Shown: positions 41,754 through 52,200 of the stretch, piece after piece | How the letters are laid out: each line of letters opens with the position of its first letter | Numbering within the stretch: the first letter of the stretch is position 1 | Assembly (NCBI GenBank): GCA_013376985.1 | Contig: JACABB010000023.1 | Span: forward strand, 1-64,000 | Direction: 5' to 3' | DNA: 64,000 nucleotides | Source: Bacteroidales bacterium | GTDB taxonomy: Bacteria; Bacteroidota; Bacteroidia; Bacteroidales; Tenuifilaceae | The notes under the pieces: model-generated | Databases searched by the model: none | The model's input: the letters and a program-made list of their open reading frames with translations, nothing else | What the model was told of the DNA's origin: nothing | Position numbers and translations under genes: made by a program

Positions 41754-41959
41754 TGAACTCGATATAAGAAATGCAATAATATATTCATTTGCAGAGACAT
41801 ATAATTATTTAGTGCGATGATGGAAGGTTGGAATGATGGAATAATGGAGAACAAGAGGTTAGATTTTTGCTTGTATCTTCCATTTTTTCACTATTCCATT
41901 GATTCAAATAAAGCAAATTAATTGATATATAGGTTAATGCATTTTTTCTTACGTCGAAC
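41754..41959. mobile_element. MITE-like element, family with TCGATRTAAGAAA ends, copy 2
   Basis: TGAACTCGATATAAGAAA at the left and TTTCTTACGTCGAAC at the right. The unit is the reverse complement of the element at 5742-5975 and shares both ends and the GGTTAGATTTTTGCTTGTATCTTCC-like interior (here split GGTTAGATT / TTGCTTGTATC). It separates cydB from the small ORF at 42012. Confidence 0.75.
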
Positions 41960-42011
41960 TGACGTTAATGAAAATTTATAATCTGATTTCAAATTATTAA
42001 TCTTTTAACGT

Positions 42012-42140
42012 ATGACATACTTACCACAAATACTCTGGTTGTTAACGTGGCCAATGTTAATTTATATCAGCTACAGGTTATCTATTTTAGCCCTTAGATA
42101 TTATGAAGCAAAAGAAAAAATCAGTTCATCAAGCAAGTAA
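42012..42140 (+). CDS. 42-residue single-helix membrane protein, possible cyd accessory subunit
   Basis: Encodes MTYLPQILWLLTWPMLIYI followed by SYRLSILALRYYEAKEK and a Ser-rich end. One hydrophobic helix (about 6-28) is followed by a charged tail, the layout of single-helix oxidase subunits such as CydX or CydS. It lies 265 nt after cydB on the same strand, with a MITE between them, so it may once have been adjacent. No match to CydX sequence is claimed. No Shine-Dalgarno sequence precedes it. Confidence 0.45.
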   Translation: MTYLPQILWLLTWPMLIYISYRLSILALRYYEAKEKISSSSK

Positions 42141-42200
42141 AAACTGCTATAATATATGATTGTGAGATATGATTTGAGTCATAAAAAATTATAATTACGC

Positions 42201-42461
42201 CTATTTCAAATAAATCATCTTAGGTAAATTTACATTTGGATTTTCTTTCAAGGCTTGTGAGTGAACCCTATCTATAAAACTTTTAGCATGTTCAATATCG
42301 TTAATCCGAAAAAGGAATAGAATCTCATTTTCGTCATCTACATTTTGCCATAAATGCTCAAGAAATAACCCTTCTTGGGCATGAACCAGGGCATCATTTT
42401 CAAGAACTTGATTAATTACTTCATATTTAACATTCCTGAGTTTTGCAAGTAGGTGTGCCAT
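42201..42461 (-). CDS. 86-residue protein of unknown function
   Basis: The start is fixed at 42461 because AGGAGGAAA lies just upstream of that ATG; a start ten codons earlier (42491) would include the ribosome-binding site in the gene. The product (MAHLLAKLRNVKYEVINQVLEND, later EILFLFRINDIEHAKSFIDRVHSQALKENP) has the beta-alpha-beta rhythm of small ferredoxin-like dimeric proteins, but I do not recognise the family. No signal peptide or membrane helix. It faces the cyd operon. Confidence 0.65.
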   Translation of the reverse strand: MAHLLAKLRNVKYEVINQVLENDALVHAQEGLFLEHLWQNVDDENEILFLFRINDIEHAKSFIDRVHSQALKENPNVNLPKMIYLK

Positions 42462-42545
42462 CTTATTTCCTCCTAATATAATTTCATTCAAAAATTATTT
42501 TTTGTAATAGCAGAGTCCTTTACATCACCAGTTAATGCTTTGACA

Positions 42546-43043
42546 TTAATCAATATTACTACTCAGAATCAAATCAAATTTACCATTTGTTAAATTAGCA
42601 CTATCCATTAGAGTTGGGTTGGAACTTTTATAGTAATAGAGTTTTCCATTAAATTCTCCAGATATCTTATTCCCTTCTAAATAATTAATTGTCAGAAAAA
42701 AATTATTATTAGAACCCGAACGGAAAGCAAAATTAGGCCAATTCGATACTCTATAGAACTTATTTATACCATTATCAATATTTACAAAAAATGTGTCGTT
42801 GGGCATTGCATAAGAGTCTTTTTGGTAATCCTTAAATTTAATTGTAATGTTATTACTTCCACCCTCCCCGTAAAGAACCAAAAAATCAAACTCATCGGTT
42901 ATTTGTTTTGCAAATCCTGAAGTATAATTATATTGTTTGCCATCTAAATTAAAAGAGATAACAGTGTTTCCATCATCTTTCTTACAACAACTTAAAATAA
43001 TTTGAAGTAGAAACAGGTAAATTATTATTTTTTGCTTGGGCAT
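42546..43043 (-). CDS. Putative lipoprotein
   Basis: A 165-residue exported protein with a lipobox (LLQIILSCCKKDD), typical of Bacteroidota lipoproteins. The mature part is beta-rich, with GKQYNYTSGFAKQITDEFDFLVLYGEG and LEGNKISGEFNGKLYYY. The last segment resembles small exported domains that bind surface partners, but no family is recognised. It is not in an obvious operon. Confidence 0.65.
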   Translation of the reverse strand: MPKQKIIIYLFLLQIILSCCKKDDGNTVISFNLDGKQYNYTSGFAKQITDEFDFLVLYGEGGSNNITIKFKDYQKDSYAMPNDTFFVNIDNGINKFYRVSNWPNFAFRSGSNNNFFLTINYLEGNKISGEFNGKLYYYKSSNPTLMDSANLTNGKFDLILSSNID

Positions 43044-43233
43044 TGCTTAGTTGCAGTTAAACTTACTATTACTCTTGTGTGTAAAATTTACGCATCAATC
43101 GATTTTTCGTATTTAATACGAAGTTAAGAACATTTTAAGATTTACCAAAAAAGCGAATTTTGAAACATTTTCACTTGATGACACTTTACTATGTAAATTC
43201 TACAGACAAAATATTATCAGTTTCTAATTTTAA

Positions 43234-43380
43234 CAATGGTACGGTAATCTTTTTGGTGGATTTTTGTGACTTGGTGATTTAGTGGTTTTTAATATTTTTT
43301 AGCCAACAAAACCCAAAAGCACCAAAATTACATAAAATCAGCATCTTAAAAATATCGATTTAAAATTTACTGAACTATTG
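43234..43380. mobile_element. MITE-like element, CAATAGTTCAGTAA family, copy 2
   Basis: A 147-bp element flanked by exact 7-bp direct repeats ATTTTAA (43227-43233 and 43381-43387). The right end is TTACTGAACTATTG; the left end has three changes (CAATGGTACGGTAA). The interior aligns end to end with 16741-16886, including GTGGATTTTTGTGACTTGG and the central hairpin. It ends 23 bp from the GNAT stop codon. Nothing else is seen in the 43044-43402 spacer. Confidence 0.85.
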
Positions 43381-43402
43381 ATTTTAAAAATCTCTGCTTA
43401 AA

Positions 43403-44008
43403 TTATTGTTTACCTGTATAATAACGAACCATTGGCCTGTTCTTAGATTTCCTATCTACAACCTCAAAACCTGCACGTTCAAAAGATTTATATAATCCTA
43501 TCCAAGCAAATGAATCCGGGAGATTTTCCTTAGTTGGAATTGTTGGATATGCCTCTATAATTTTGATGCCATTCGCTTTGGCATATTTTATAACACCTTT
43601 CAAAAGTTCAACGGAAACACCGTTGCGTCTAAAGTTTTTATCAATAAAGAAACAGGGTATTGACCAAACAGAATTATTGTCGATACGCTTATGAACTCTC
43701 GAGTTTTCGAGTTTTAAATAGTGTTCTCTGGGAGCAAATGCACACCATGCAATTGGTTGTCCATCATAAAATCCAAGGATTCCTGTGGGCTTATTTTCCA
43801 TCACAAGTTTTTTCATCGCCTCTTTGTTTCCCTCGTCTGCCTTTCCTTCAACAAAATCGACCTTTTTAAGACGATAATACATGCACCAGCAATTTCCACA
43901 AGCCCCTTTAGTTCCAAAAAGTTGAACAAACTTCATCCAATTATTGGGGTTTAAAGGCTCGAATGTTAATTGACTCAAAAAGTCTTTATCAATAACTGAT
44001 TTTGCCAT
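43403..44008 (-). CDS. GNAT family acetyltransferase with Cys motif
   Basis: A 201-residue acetyltransferase. It has a Cys-rich N-terminal motif GACGNCWCMYYR (near 35-46), found in a subgroup of GNAT proteins. The core follows: WCAFAPREHYLKLENSR, then IPCFFIDKNFRRNGVSVELLKGVIKYAKANG with the acetyl-CoA loop (RRNGVS). The tail is GLYKSFERAGFEVVDRKSKNRPMVRY. The substrate is unknown. Confidence 0.8.
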   Translation of the reverse strand: MAKSVIDKDFLSQLTFEPLNPNNWMKFVQLFGTKGACGNCWCMYYRLKKVDFVEGKADEGNKEAMKKLVMENKPTGILGFYDGQPIAWCAFAPREHYLKLENSRVHKRIDNNSVWSIPCFFIDKNFRRNGVSVELLKGVIKYAKANGIKIIEAYPTIPTKENLPDSFAWIGLYKSFERAGFEVVDRKSKNRPMVRYYTGKQ

Positions 44009-44098
44009 ATCTAAATGATTTTATATCAAATCTATTGAAAATAGGCCTATCACCAAAAAATTGGTAAAATTATTTAGTGATTGAGAAAAGTAAAACTT

Positions 44099-45523
44099 TT
44101 ACGCTACAGCTTTGGAGTTTGGATCGAACTCCCCTTCCCAACGTGCTATTACCGCAGTGGCTAGACAATTACCAATTACATTAACGGAGGTTCTGGCCAT
44201 ATCCATCAGTACATCAATTCCGAGAATAATAAAAATAGGCTCTACAGGAAGTCCAAATTGGGCTACAGTGCCTAAAAGAATTACCAATGATGCTCTGGAT
44301 ACACCAGCAACCCCTTTGCTTGTAAGCATCAGCGTTAGGCATAAAAGTATTTGCTGGGACAGCGAAAGGTTAATACCGGCTACCTGAGCAACAAAAATTG
44401 AGGCTAAGGAGAGATAAAGTGTTGTACCATCGAGGTTAAAGCTATATCCTGTCGGAATAACAAAAGCAACTATTTTTCGAGGTATTCCGAATTTTTCCAT
44501 CGACTCCATTGCTGAGGGGAGAGCCGATTCTGAATTCGATGTGGCGAATGCGATTGTTGCCGGTTTAGAAATAGCCTGTGCAAATCGGATAATTGGAATT
44601 TTAAATGAGAGGGCGATAGGAACAAGAACTAATAAAATGAACGCGAATAATGCAACATAAAGCGTTGCAAGCAATTTGATTAGACTATAAAGGATATCAA
44701 TTCCCATATGCCCCACCGTATAAGCTATTGCTCCAAAAACGGCAATTGGAGCATAGTACATTACAATGTTTGTAAATTTGAACATCGTTTCCGATAAACT
44801 CTCAGCAAATCGGAGCATTGGGGTACGATGCTTTTCTTTTATCAGAGCTACAGCTATAGCAAAAATGATACTGAAAACGACAATCTGTAGAACTTGACCA
44901 TCATATATCGATTTCGCAAGATTTTCTGGGAAAATGTGAAGAAAAAAATCTGATGTTGTTTGTGCCTTGACTTGGGCAATGGGCAACGCTCCCTCAACTT
45001 TAGGTAAAACAATTCCAACTCCTGCTTTACTTATATTGATTGCTATTAAACCAATAATCAATGCAAGTGTTGATACAACCTCAAAGTACAAAAGCGATTT
45101 CCAGCCCATTCGTCCAATTTGTTTCAAGTTGGCATGACCCGCTATTCCAACAACAAGTGTTGAAAATAGCAGAGGAGCTATAATAGTTTTGATCATTCTA
45201 AGAAATATATCGCTTAATACCTGAAGGTTCTGTGAAATGCTAGGTAAATCGTGCCCAAACTCAACACCTACAACCATACTTATCAGAATCCAAGTGGTAA
45301 GCGATTTGCGGAACACTGCATAGCCAACAATGACAGCAACAGCAATCCACCTGAAAATCATAAGAACAATACTGTCTACACTAATAATATCATAGTGATT
45401 AACTAAAGTAAGAACAGAAACTACAAATAAAGTTGATAGTAGAATAATTAAATAGTAGGCTGGTACTTTAGTATTATCCGATTTTTTCTTATCGGGATCA
45501 AGGGAAATATTATTGTTTGTCAA
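44099..45523 (-). CDS. Dicarboxylate/amino acid:cation symporter (DAACS family)
   Basis: A 474-residue transporter of the GltP/DctA type that takes up glutamate, aspartate or C4-dicarboxylates with H+ or Na+. Eight membrane helices and two re-entrant loops are expected. The diagnostic serine-rich loop ATSNSESALPSAMESMEKFGIP and the IPTGYSFNLDGTTLYLSLASIFVAQ motif are present, as is SKGVAGVSRASLVILLGTVAQFGLP near the end. It has an N-terminal extension with two extra helices (about 20-80). No regulator is adjacent. Confidence 0.92.
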   Translation of the reverse strand: MTNNNISLDPDKKKSDNTKVPAYYLIILLSTLFVVSVLTLVNHYDIISVDSIVLMIFRWIAVAVIVGYAVFRKSLTTWILISMVVGVEFGHDLPSISQNLQVLSDIFLRMIKTIIAPLLFSTLVVGIAGHANLKQIGRMGWKSLLYFEVVSTLALIIGLIAINISKAGVGIVLPKVEGALPIAQVKAQTTSDFFLHIFPENLAKSIYDGQVLQIVVFSIIFAIAVALIKEKHRTPMLRFAESLSETMFKFTNIVMYYAPIAVFGAIAYTVGHMGIDILYSLIKLLATLYVALFAFILLVLVPIALSFKIPIIRFAQAISKPATIAFATSNSESALPSAMESMEKFGIPRKIVAFVIPTGYSFNLDGTTLYLSLASIFVAQVAGINLSLSQQILLCLTLMLTSKGVAGVSRASLVILLGTVAQFGLPVEPIFIILGIDVLMDMARTSVNVIGNCLATAVIARWEGEFDPNSKAVA

Positions 45524-45708
45524 TTTATTTGATTTTTAGTTTAACCACAATTGCAAACATACTTAATAATGTGATTTGAGCAATATCAAAGGGTTTAAAT
45601 CAACTACTCCGCATAATGAAAAATTACAGGTGTTCGGAAAAGGATGTTTGAATCCCTACGGAATCTCTTTTCAACGGATAAGATCAAATATTTTTAAATA
45701 GAGAGAAA

Positions 45709-45742
45709 AATACCCGCAAAAAATATTTTTCTGCGGGTATTT
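45709..45742 (-). terminator. Intrinsic terminator after the zinc-ribbon gene
   Basis: AATACCCGCA / TGCGGGTATT with a 14-nt loop. On the minus strand it is followed by TTTTTCTC, 29 nt past the stop of the zinc-ribbon gene. Confidence 0.8.
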
Positions 45743-45770
45743 AATAAAGTCTTCAAATCAATAATAATTG

Positions 45771-45980
45771 TTATTGAGTCTGCAACTCAGCATGTTTTAA
45801 TTTAACTATTTGAATATTTCCACAATTTGAACATTTTTTAGTTGCGATTTCCGTTACCCCAAGAGTAACATTAACACTGGATTCCTTATCGTCAACTATA
45901 CCACATTTTTCACATTTGAATTTATAAGTAACTGAAGTATCAATTTGCTTTGATATTACTCCTCCACTAATTGTTATCAT
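45771..45980 (-). CDS. Small zinc-ribbon protein
   Basis: A 69-residue protein with two CxxC pairs (CEKCG near 23-27 and CSNCG near 50-54), likely binding one zinc ion as a ribbon. The sequence between them (VDDKESSVNVTLGVTEIATKK) is beta-rich. No enzyme domain is attached. It may bind nucleic acid or a protein partner; no specific role can be given. It has its own terminator. Confidence 0.7.
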   Translation of the reverse strand: MITISGGVISKQIDTSVTYKFKCEKCGIVDDKESSVNVTLGVTEIATKKCSNCGNIQIVKLKHAELQTQ

Positions 45981-46043
45981 AATTAATAGTTTTACACGTC
46001 ATGCAAATATTCAATCGTAGGTCTTCCCTTAGTAAATTTTAAT

Positions 46044-48296
46044 TTAGAAAGATAACACTTTTATTTCAGTTCTACGATTTTGCTGATGCTCTGCCTCAGA
46101 GCAAATAACTCCATCGGCACAACGATTCTTAAGTTTCGATTCGCCATAACCCTTTGCCGAGATTCGTGAACCGTCGATTCCGTGACTAACAATGTACTCA
46201 ACCGCCGATTGAGCTCGCTGTTGTGATAGTATCTGATTTGATTGTGTACTACCCCTTGAATCAGTATGCGAACCAAGCTCTACAGTGATGTATGGGTTGT
46301 CCTTCAAAAACTGTACAACCTTATCTAGCTCAACAGCAGCATCGGGTCTTATATTCCACTTTCCTAAATCATATAGAATGTTTGGAATATCAATAATCTT
46401 ATTGAGTACCAGTTTTTCCACCTTAATTTCAATAAACTCGTTAACGTCCACATATCCTGGTTCACGCCCTTCAGTTGTATATTCGGCACGTTTGGTAAGA
46501 AATCCTCTCTTTTCAAATACTAAGTCGTACTTGGTATTTGGTTCGAGTCTAACCCGGAAGCCATCCATTGTGGTAATATAAGTTGTTACATTTGCGGCAT
46601 CTCCCGCTTTATTGATATGTAGGTTAACCTGCGGAACAATCTCATTTGTTCCAAGAACAAAAACATTGCCATAAATACCCCACTCCGCTTCACGTTTAAG
46701 CGGAACAATAACTTTAATCAAATCCTCCCCTTCTGCTCTTTTCGATGGATCTACATCGATAGTTGAGGGAAGATAACCCTTACGTGTAACTTTAACTTTG
46801 TACTTTAAATCGGGTTTTATTTGAAAACCGAACTGATTAAGATTTCCTGTATTTACAATTTGAACAGGAGTTCCATCCTCAAGAATTAACTCAACCTTAG
46901 CGCTATCGAGTTTATTCCCATTCAATGCATCAATAACAGTTCCTTCCAAATCTAACACAGTAATGTTTTTATCGGTATTGGTAAACTTGTATATATCATC
47001 ATCACCTTTACCACCGGGGCGATTCGATGCCATGTACCCGCTAATACCATCAGGTAAAAGGTAAAAACTAAAATCATCAAAAGATGAGTTAAGCGGACAA
47101 CCCATGTTGATTACTTTATATGATCCATCAGGGTTTTTAATAGCCTCGAAGATGTCAAGACCACCCATTCCTTGATGTCCTGTTGAAGAAAAGTACAGGT
47201 GTCCATTTTTATGGATAAATGGAGTCATCTCATCACCTTCGGTGTTTATATCTGAGCCTATATTTTTAGGTTCAGACCACCCGTTTTCTGTTCTTGTAAC
47301 ATAGTAAATATCTGTTCCTCCTTTTCCTCCCGGCATATTGGAAGCAAAATAGAGTGTTTTTCCATCGGGTGAGAGGCTTGGATGACCGCATGAATAATCG
47401 TTACTGTTGAAAGGCAGTTCTTTTAAAGAACTCCATGTACCAATCATATTTTTTTTGGCTGTAAGAATTTTCAGGTTATTAATCCCCTCCTTACCCTTAC
47501 GTGGAATTCTATGCTTGTAGTTATTTCTTGTTACAAACACCTCATTCTCGGTAGTGTCAAAACAGGCTGGTCCATCATGGTAAATGGTATTAAATTTTTT
47601 ACCAAACGAGGTTATCCTAACTGCTGATGATTGATCGCTTTTAATGGAATACAATGCGTAAAAAGGGGTTTCCTTCCAAGAGTCCTGAAAGCGAATGATT
47701 GACTGATCGTTTCGTGCCGATGTAAATTGCAAATGTCCCTGATATGGGGTTGCACCAAAATCGGAATACACGGAGTTGAAAGGAACTTCTTCAATTTTGT
47801 AATGCTCTTTCTCCTTAAGTTTATTAATAAATGCCACAGTCCCTTTCTGCTCAGTTGCTTTTTTATCGTTAGGATTCATGGACAGATATTTGTTTAGCCA
47901 AATATCCGCCTCTTCATACTTCCCGTTAAATTTTAGGGTTTGAATATAGAAGTAAAGTTCTTCGGGAGAGTATTTGTTCCTATCGATTATCCTTCTAAGA
48001 TAAAATTCGGCATTCTGTCCATCGGATATCTTATAACAAGCAACTGCAAGATTTCTTTCCAAGGAGTCGTTCTGATAACCTTTATTAACCAAATCCTTAT
48101 AGATATGAATGGCTCTAATATAGGCTGTTAGTTCAAAGTAACGATTAGCCTTATTCTCTTGCATTCGATAAATCACAGAGTCAATTTTAGAGATTTTTTG
48201 AGCAAAAATCCGTTGGTTAAAAGAAATAAGGATTATTAGCAGAACTATCAATCTATTAAGATTTAGCTCTTTTATATCTGAATAAATATTTTTCAT
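46044..48296 (-). CDS. PorE-like OmpA-family protein (TPR, PD40 propeller, OmpA_C)
   Basis: A 750-residue envelope protein. Domains in order: signal peptide (cleavage near FAQK), TPR-like helices (about 35-150), a PD40 beta-propeller (about 165-450, with LSPDGKTLYFASNMPGGKGGTDIY and ASNRPGGKGDDDIY blades), two carboxypeptidase-regulatory-like beta domains (about 455-625), and a peptidoglycan-binding OmpA C-terminal domain (VELGSHTDSRGS, NRRTEIKVL). This is the architecture of PorE, the T9SS protein that links the secretion ring to peptidoglycan, though paralogues are common. It is third in a run with a PorP/SprF protein and a giant adhesin on the same strand. Confidence 0.88.
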   Translation of the reverse strand: MKNIYSDIKELNLNRLIVLLIILISFNQRIFAQKISKIDSVIYRMQENKANRYFELTAYIRAIHIYKDLVNKGYQNDSLERNLAVACYKISDGQNAEFYLRRIIDRNKYSPEELYFYIQTLKFNGKYEEADIWLNKYLSMNPNDKKATEQKGTVAFINKLKEKEHYKIEEVPFNSVYSDFGATPYQGHLQFTSARNDQSIIRFQDSWKETPFYALYSIKSDQSSAVRITSFGKKFNTIYHDGPACFDTTENEVFVTRNNYKHRIPRKGKEGINNLKILTAKKNMIGTWSSLKELPFNSNDYSCGHPSLSPDGKTLYFASNMPGGKGGTDIYYVTRTENGWSEPKNIGSDINTEGDEMTPFIHKNGHLYFSSTGHQGMGGLDIFEAIKNPDGSYKVINMGCPLNSSFDDFSFYLLPDGISGYMASNRPGGKGDDDIYKFTNTDKNITVLDLEGTVIDALNGNKLDSAKVELILEDGTPVQIVNTGNLNQFGFQIKPDLKYKVKVTRKGYLPSTIDVDPSKRAEGEDLIKVIVPLKREAEWGIYGNVFVLGTNEIVPQVNLHINKAGDAANVTTYITTMDGFRVRLEPNTKYDLVFEKRGFLTKRAEYTTEGREPGYVDVNEFIEIKVEKLVLNKIIDIPNILYDLGKWNIRPDAAVELDKVVQFLKDNPYITVELGSHTDSRGSTQSNQILSQQRAQSAVEYIVSHGIDGSRISAKGYGESKLKNRCADGVICSEAEHQQNRRTEIKVLSF

Positions 48297-48324
48297 AGTC
48301 TCGAAGATATTTTAACTCTGAACT

Positions 48325-49266
48325 CTAAAAATAACGTGGTGATTTAATTTTTTTAGGAGAGAATTTATCGAAATCGATACTCAGTAAAATCTCATGACTC
48401 CCTTTACTAAATCCCGATAGTTTTGAAAGGGTTATATCGTAGGAGTATCCAAGCATTAGCTGATCATTCATCCTCATCTCGAAAAGGAAAGCAATTGCAT
48501 CACCAAAGCGATAGGATGTGCCAAACCAAAACCGCTCCTTATAGAAAAACTGTGCCGTGATATCTGTTGATAATGGTGCTCCTTCTACAACCTTCTCAAC
48601 AAACGAGGGCTTAAAAACTAAATCCGGGTTGAGATGAAAAACATACCCTGCAATTAAGAAATAGTGGCGTTTCAATTCGCTAATGGAATTTGTGGATGGA
48701 GTTTGCTTTCCCAACTCGGATTGAATCAACTTTGGTATTGCTAGCCCAACATACCATTTTTCTGAATAGTAGTATGCGCCAAATCCAAGATTGGGTTGGA
48801 ATTTTTTAGACTGATTTTGCTGAAAAGAAGGATCGTTACCTTGTGTTAAATTAAGACTACTAAGTCCAACAGTGTTATTGTAGAAACCTGCTTTTAAACC
48901 CAATGATAGCGTTGTGTTTTCAGATAATTTGAAACGATATGCATAACTTCCGCTTAAATAGAAATTTCGAACAGGTCCTACTTCATCGTTGACAATGGAC
49001 AATCCCACCCCTGCTTTTTTTGCATTTAGAGGTGTATGCATTGAAAATGTATAAGTTCTTGGTGCTCCATTAATCCCTACCCATTGAATCCGCGATAAGG
49101 CTAACATATTAAGAGCATTGGTAGTACCAGTATAAGCAGGATTTACGGATAATGTGTTGAACATATACTGCGTATAAAGTGGTTCCTGCTGTGCCATAAC
49201 TGTATTAGCAAATCCTATGCTAACAGTCAGAATCAGGCCTATAGATATTTTTTTTCTGATATTCAT
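48325..49266 (-). CDS. PorP/SprF family type IX secretion membrane protein
   Basis: A 313-residue outer-membrane barrel protein. The signal peptide is followed by the family signature QEPLYTQYMFNTLSVNPAYTGTTNALNML, then SRIQWVGINGAPRTYTFS and further strands, ending FDKFSPKKIKSPRYF. PorP/SprF proteins help particular T9SS cargo, such as SprB-type adhesins, reach or stay on the cell surface. The cargo here is almost certainly the 2520-residue adhesin encoded 12 nt upstream on the same strand. The PorE-like gene follows after 28 nt. Confidence 0.93.
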   Translation of the reverse strand: MNIRKKISIGLILTVSIGFANTVMAQQEPLYTQYMFNTLSVNPAYTGTTNALNMLALSRIQWVGINGAPRTYTFSMHTPLNAKKAGVGLSIVNDEVGPVRNFYLSGSYAYRFKLSENTTLSLGLKAGFYNNTVGLSSLNLTQGNDPSFQQNQSKKFQPNLGFGAYYYSEKWYVGLAIPKLIQSELGKQTPSTNSISELKRHYFLIAGYVFHLNPDLVFKPSFVEKVVEGAPLSTDITAQFFYKERFWFGTSYRFGDAIAFLFEMRMNDQLMLGYSYDITLSKLSGFSKGSHEILLSIDFDKFSPKKIKSPRYF

Positions 49267-49278
49267 ACTCTATAATTT

Positions 49279-52200
49279 CTATTTGTTCAGATAAACGTAG
49301 CCAGTGAATTTTTTACCATTATCGATGATCTTGGCAATATAGAAGTAGGTTCCAACTGGTAGTTGGTTGCCAATAGATATTCCCGTATTGGATTTACCAT
49401 CCCAATCGTTTTTATAATCATTGGATTTGTAGACGACATTTCCCCAGCGATTAAATATCTCAAGACTAACCTTATTATATTTGGCTATATCAGGGATTAC
49501 AAAATTATCGTTGATTCCATCACCGTTGGGTGAGAATCCATCCGGAATTACTAGTTCGGATTCAATAGTGATATACACATTTGCACTTGAGCAATCTCCA
49601 TCAGCATCACAAACCTTATAGGTAAAAACATCTTCACCTTTATAGCCTAGGGCTGGCTTATATGTTACGGTATTATCGTTATTTACAACAACAGTACCAT
49701 GAGAAGGCTGAGTGGTAATTGTGATGGTTAATGGGGCATCTTCAAGACCTGAGTCGTTGGTTAGTATACTAATAATAACCTCTTCATCGATTTTGGTTTT
49801 AGCATTGTCATCAACAGCAAGAGGAGTGTGATCTACAATTGTAGGTGTTGCCGAAGAGGTATTATTTCCCAGAATAGGATCGTCTTGATCTCCAGAAACA
49901 GTTGCTGTATTAATTCGTTCACCTACATCATTCACTTGAGCAGTGATATTGAGCGAAACGGTTGAACCGTTAGCTAGATTACCAATTGTCCATTGTCCGT
50001 TCGAATGAGAGTAGTCACCGCTTCCGTTGTCCGAAACATAAGTATAACCAGAAGGTAAAACATCTGTGACTTTAACTCCAGTCGCACTGCTTGGCCCGTG
50101 ATTGGTTACCACAAGGGTAAAAGTAACATTATCGCCATAGTTAAATGTACCACTGCTCACTGTTTTAACAATCTCAAGATTACATTGCGGCACAGGAATA
50201 GGTGTATTTGTTGATGTATTATTGCTGGTAACAGGATCATTCTGATCTCCAGCCACCGAAGCAGTGTTAGCGTAAGATCCTGTAGCATTAACCGTTGCTG
50301 TAATCCTAAGTGATTTTGAAGAACCGTTTGACAGATTGCCAATAGTCCACAATCCCGAGGATTGAACATAGGCGCCACTCCCATTATCAGAAACATAGGT
50401 ATAACCCGAAGGTAGTATATCAGTAACTTTTACACCCGTAGCATCACTTGGACCATTGTTATTAATAGTAAGGGTGAAAATCACGTTATCACCAACTATA
50501 GGAGTAGAATTATCTACTGTTTTAACAATTATTAAGTTAGCTCGCGGGATTGGCACAGGCGTGACAGTTGATGAATTATTTGTTAATACAGGATCGTTCT
50601 GATCACCAGTAATGGTTGCTGTATTTACATAGCCTCCAGAGGCTTTAACCAATGCTGTGATTTTTAATGTTGATGTTGCACCATTTGCAAGACTACCAAC
50701 ATCCCAAAGTCCTGTGTTTGAATTGTATGAACCACTCCCGTTATCCGAAACGTATGTATAACCTGATGCAAGCGCATCAGTAATCTTAACACCCGTAGCA
50801 TCACTAGGGCCATTATTTGTAGCGGTTAAAGTAAATACAACATTATCTCCAACATTAGGATTATTGTTATCAACGGTTTTAACTATTGATAGGTTGCTTA
50901 CAGTTAATGGTATGGGTGTATTTGTTGAAGTATTATTGCCAGGAACAGGATCACCTTGATCTCCTATAACTGATGCTGTATTTGCATAGCTACCTGTGGC
51001 ATTAACCGTAACGGTTATTTTTAAAGTTGTTGATGAGCCATTTGCAAGATTACCAACAGTCCAAAGTCCAGTTGTGGAATTATAGTTTCCACCAGCATCA
51101 TCCGACACATAAGAATATCCAGATGGAGTGACATCTGTCACTTTAACGCCAGTTGCATCAGCAGGACCATTATTTGTAACAGAGATAGTAAATACGATAT
51201 TGTCCCCAACGTCTGGGCTAGAATTATCAACAGTTTTACTAATAGATAGATCTGAACATATTGGGGCATTCAGAGTAACATTTGTGGTTGCTGCGGATAT
51301 GCAACCAAATGAATTCTTCGAGGTAACCACATAGTTCCCTGCTGAAACACCTGTAAATACCCCTGTTGAATTGGTATAATCAGTCCCGTCTATACTAAAA
51401 TTCAACCCAACTATGCTTGAACTAACTTCAATTGTTCCTGATGGAACTAAGCAGGTTGGTTGCAATGTTGCGCTTGCAGTGGGTGCAATTGGCGTTGGTG
51501 GCTGTGAACTAATCACAACATTTGCCGAGGCAATAGATGTACAACCATCGGCATTCGTAGCTGTAAATGTATAAGTTGTTGCAGCTGTTAAACCACTAAA
51601 TGTATAGGCTGCTCCACTTCCAGTAGCAGCAGTTCCTAAAGAAGGTGTGATTGTCCAAGTTCCAACAGCAGGTAATCCGCTGAGATCAACTTGACCAGTT
51701 GCAACAGAGCATGTTGGTTGAACAATTGTTCCAACAATCGGAGCGGTTGGTATTTCTTTAAAAAATATCGTGACTAAAGACTCCGAAGAAGTACAGGGGG
51801 AATTGCTAATAGTCCATTTTAAAGAATAGGTTGTACTTGCTGTTCCTGTGAAAGTAGTTGTTGGATTAGTTGCATCCAAGAACGATCCGCCAGTACCGCT
51901 AACGATTGTCCATAACCCAGAGCCAACTGTTGGGGGATTTCCTGTCAGAGTTGTTGAGGTTAAACCACACATTGATGACCCTGTTTGATCCAACCCTGCA
52001 TTTGAAATAGTAGGATTTTGGGGAAAAGTTATTGTAACATCATCAGTTGACACACATGCAGCACTAGTGATAGTCCAGCGAAGAACATATGTATCTCCAG
52101 GATTACCAGTAAAAGATGATGTTCTGCTTGCAGTGTTTCCAAAAGAACCACCAGTTCCTGAAACAATACTCCAAACTCCTGTTCCAACGGTTGGGTTGTT

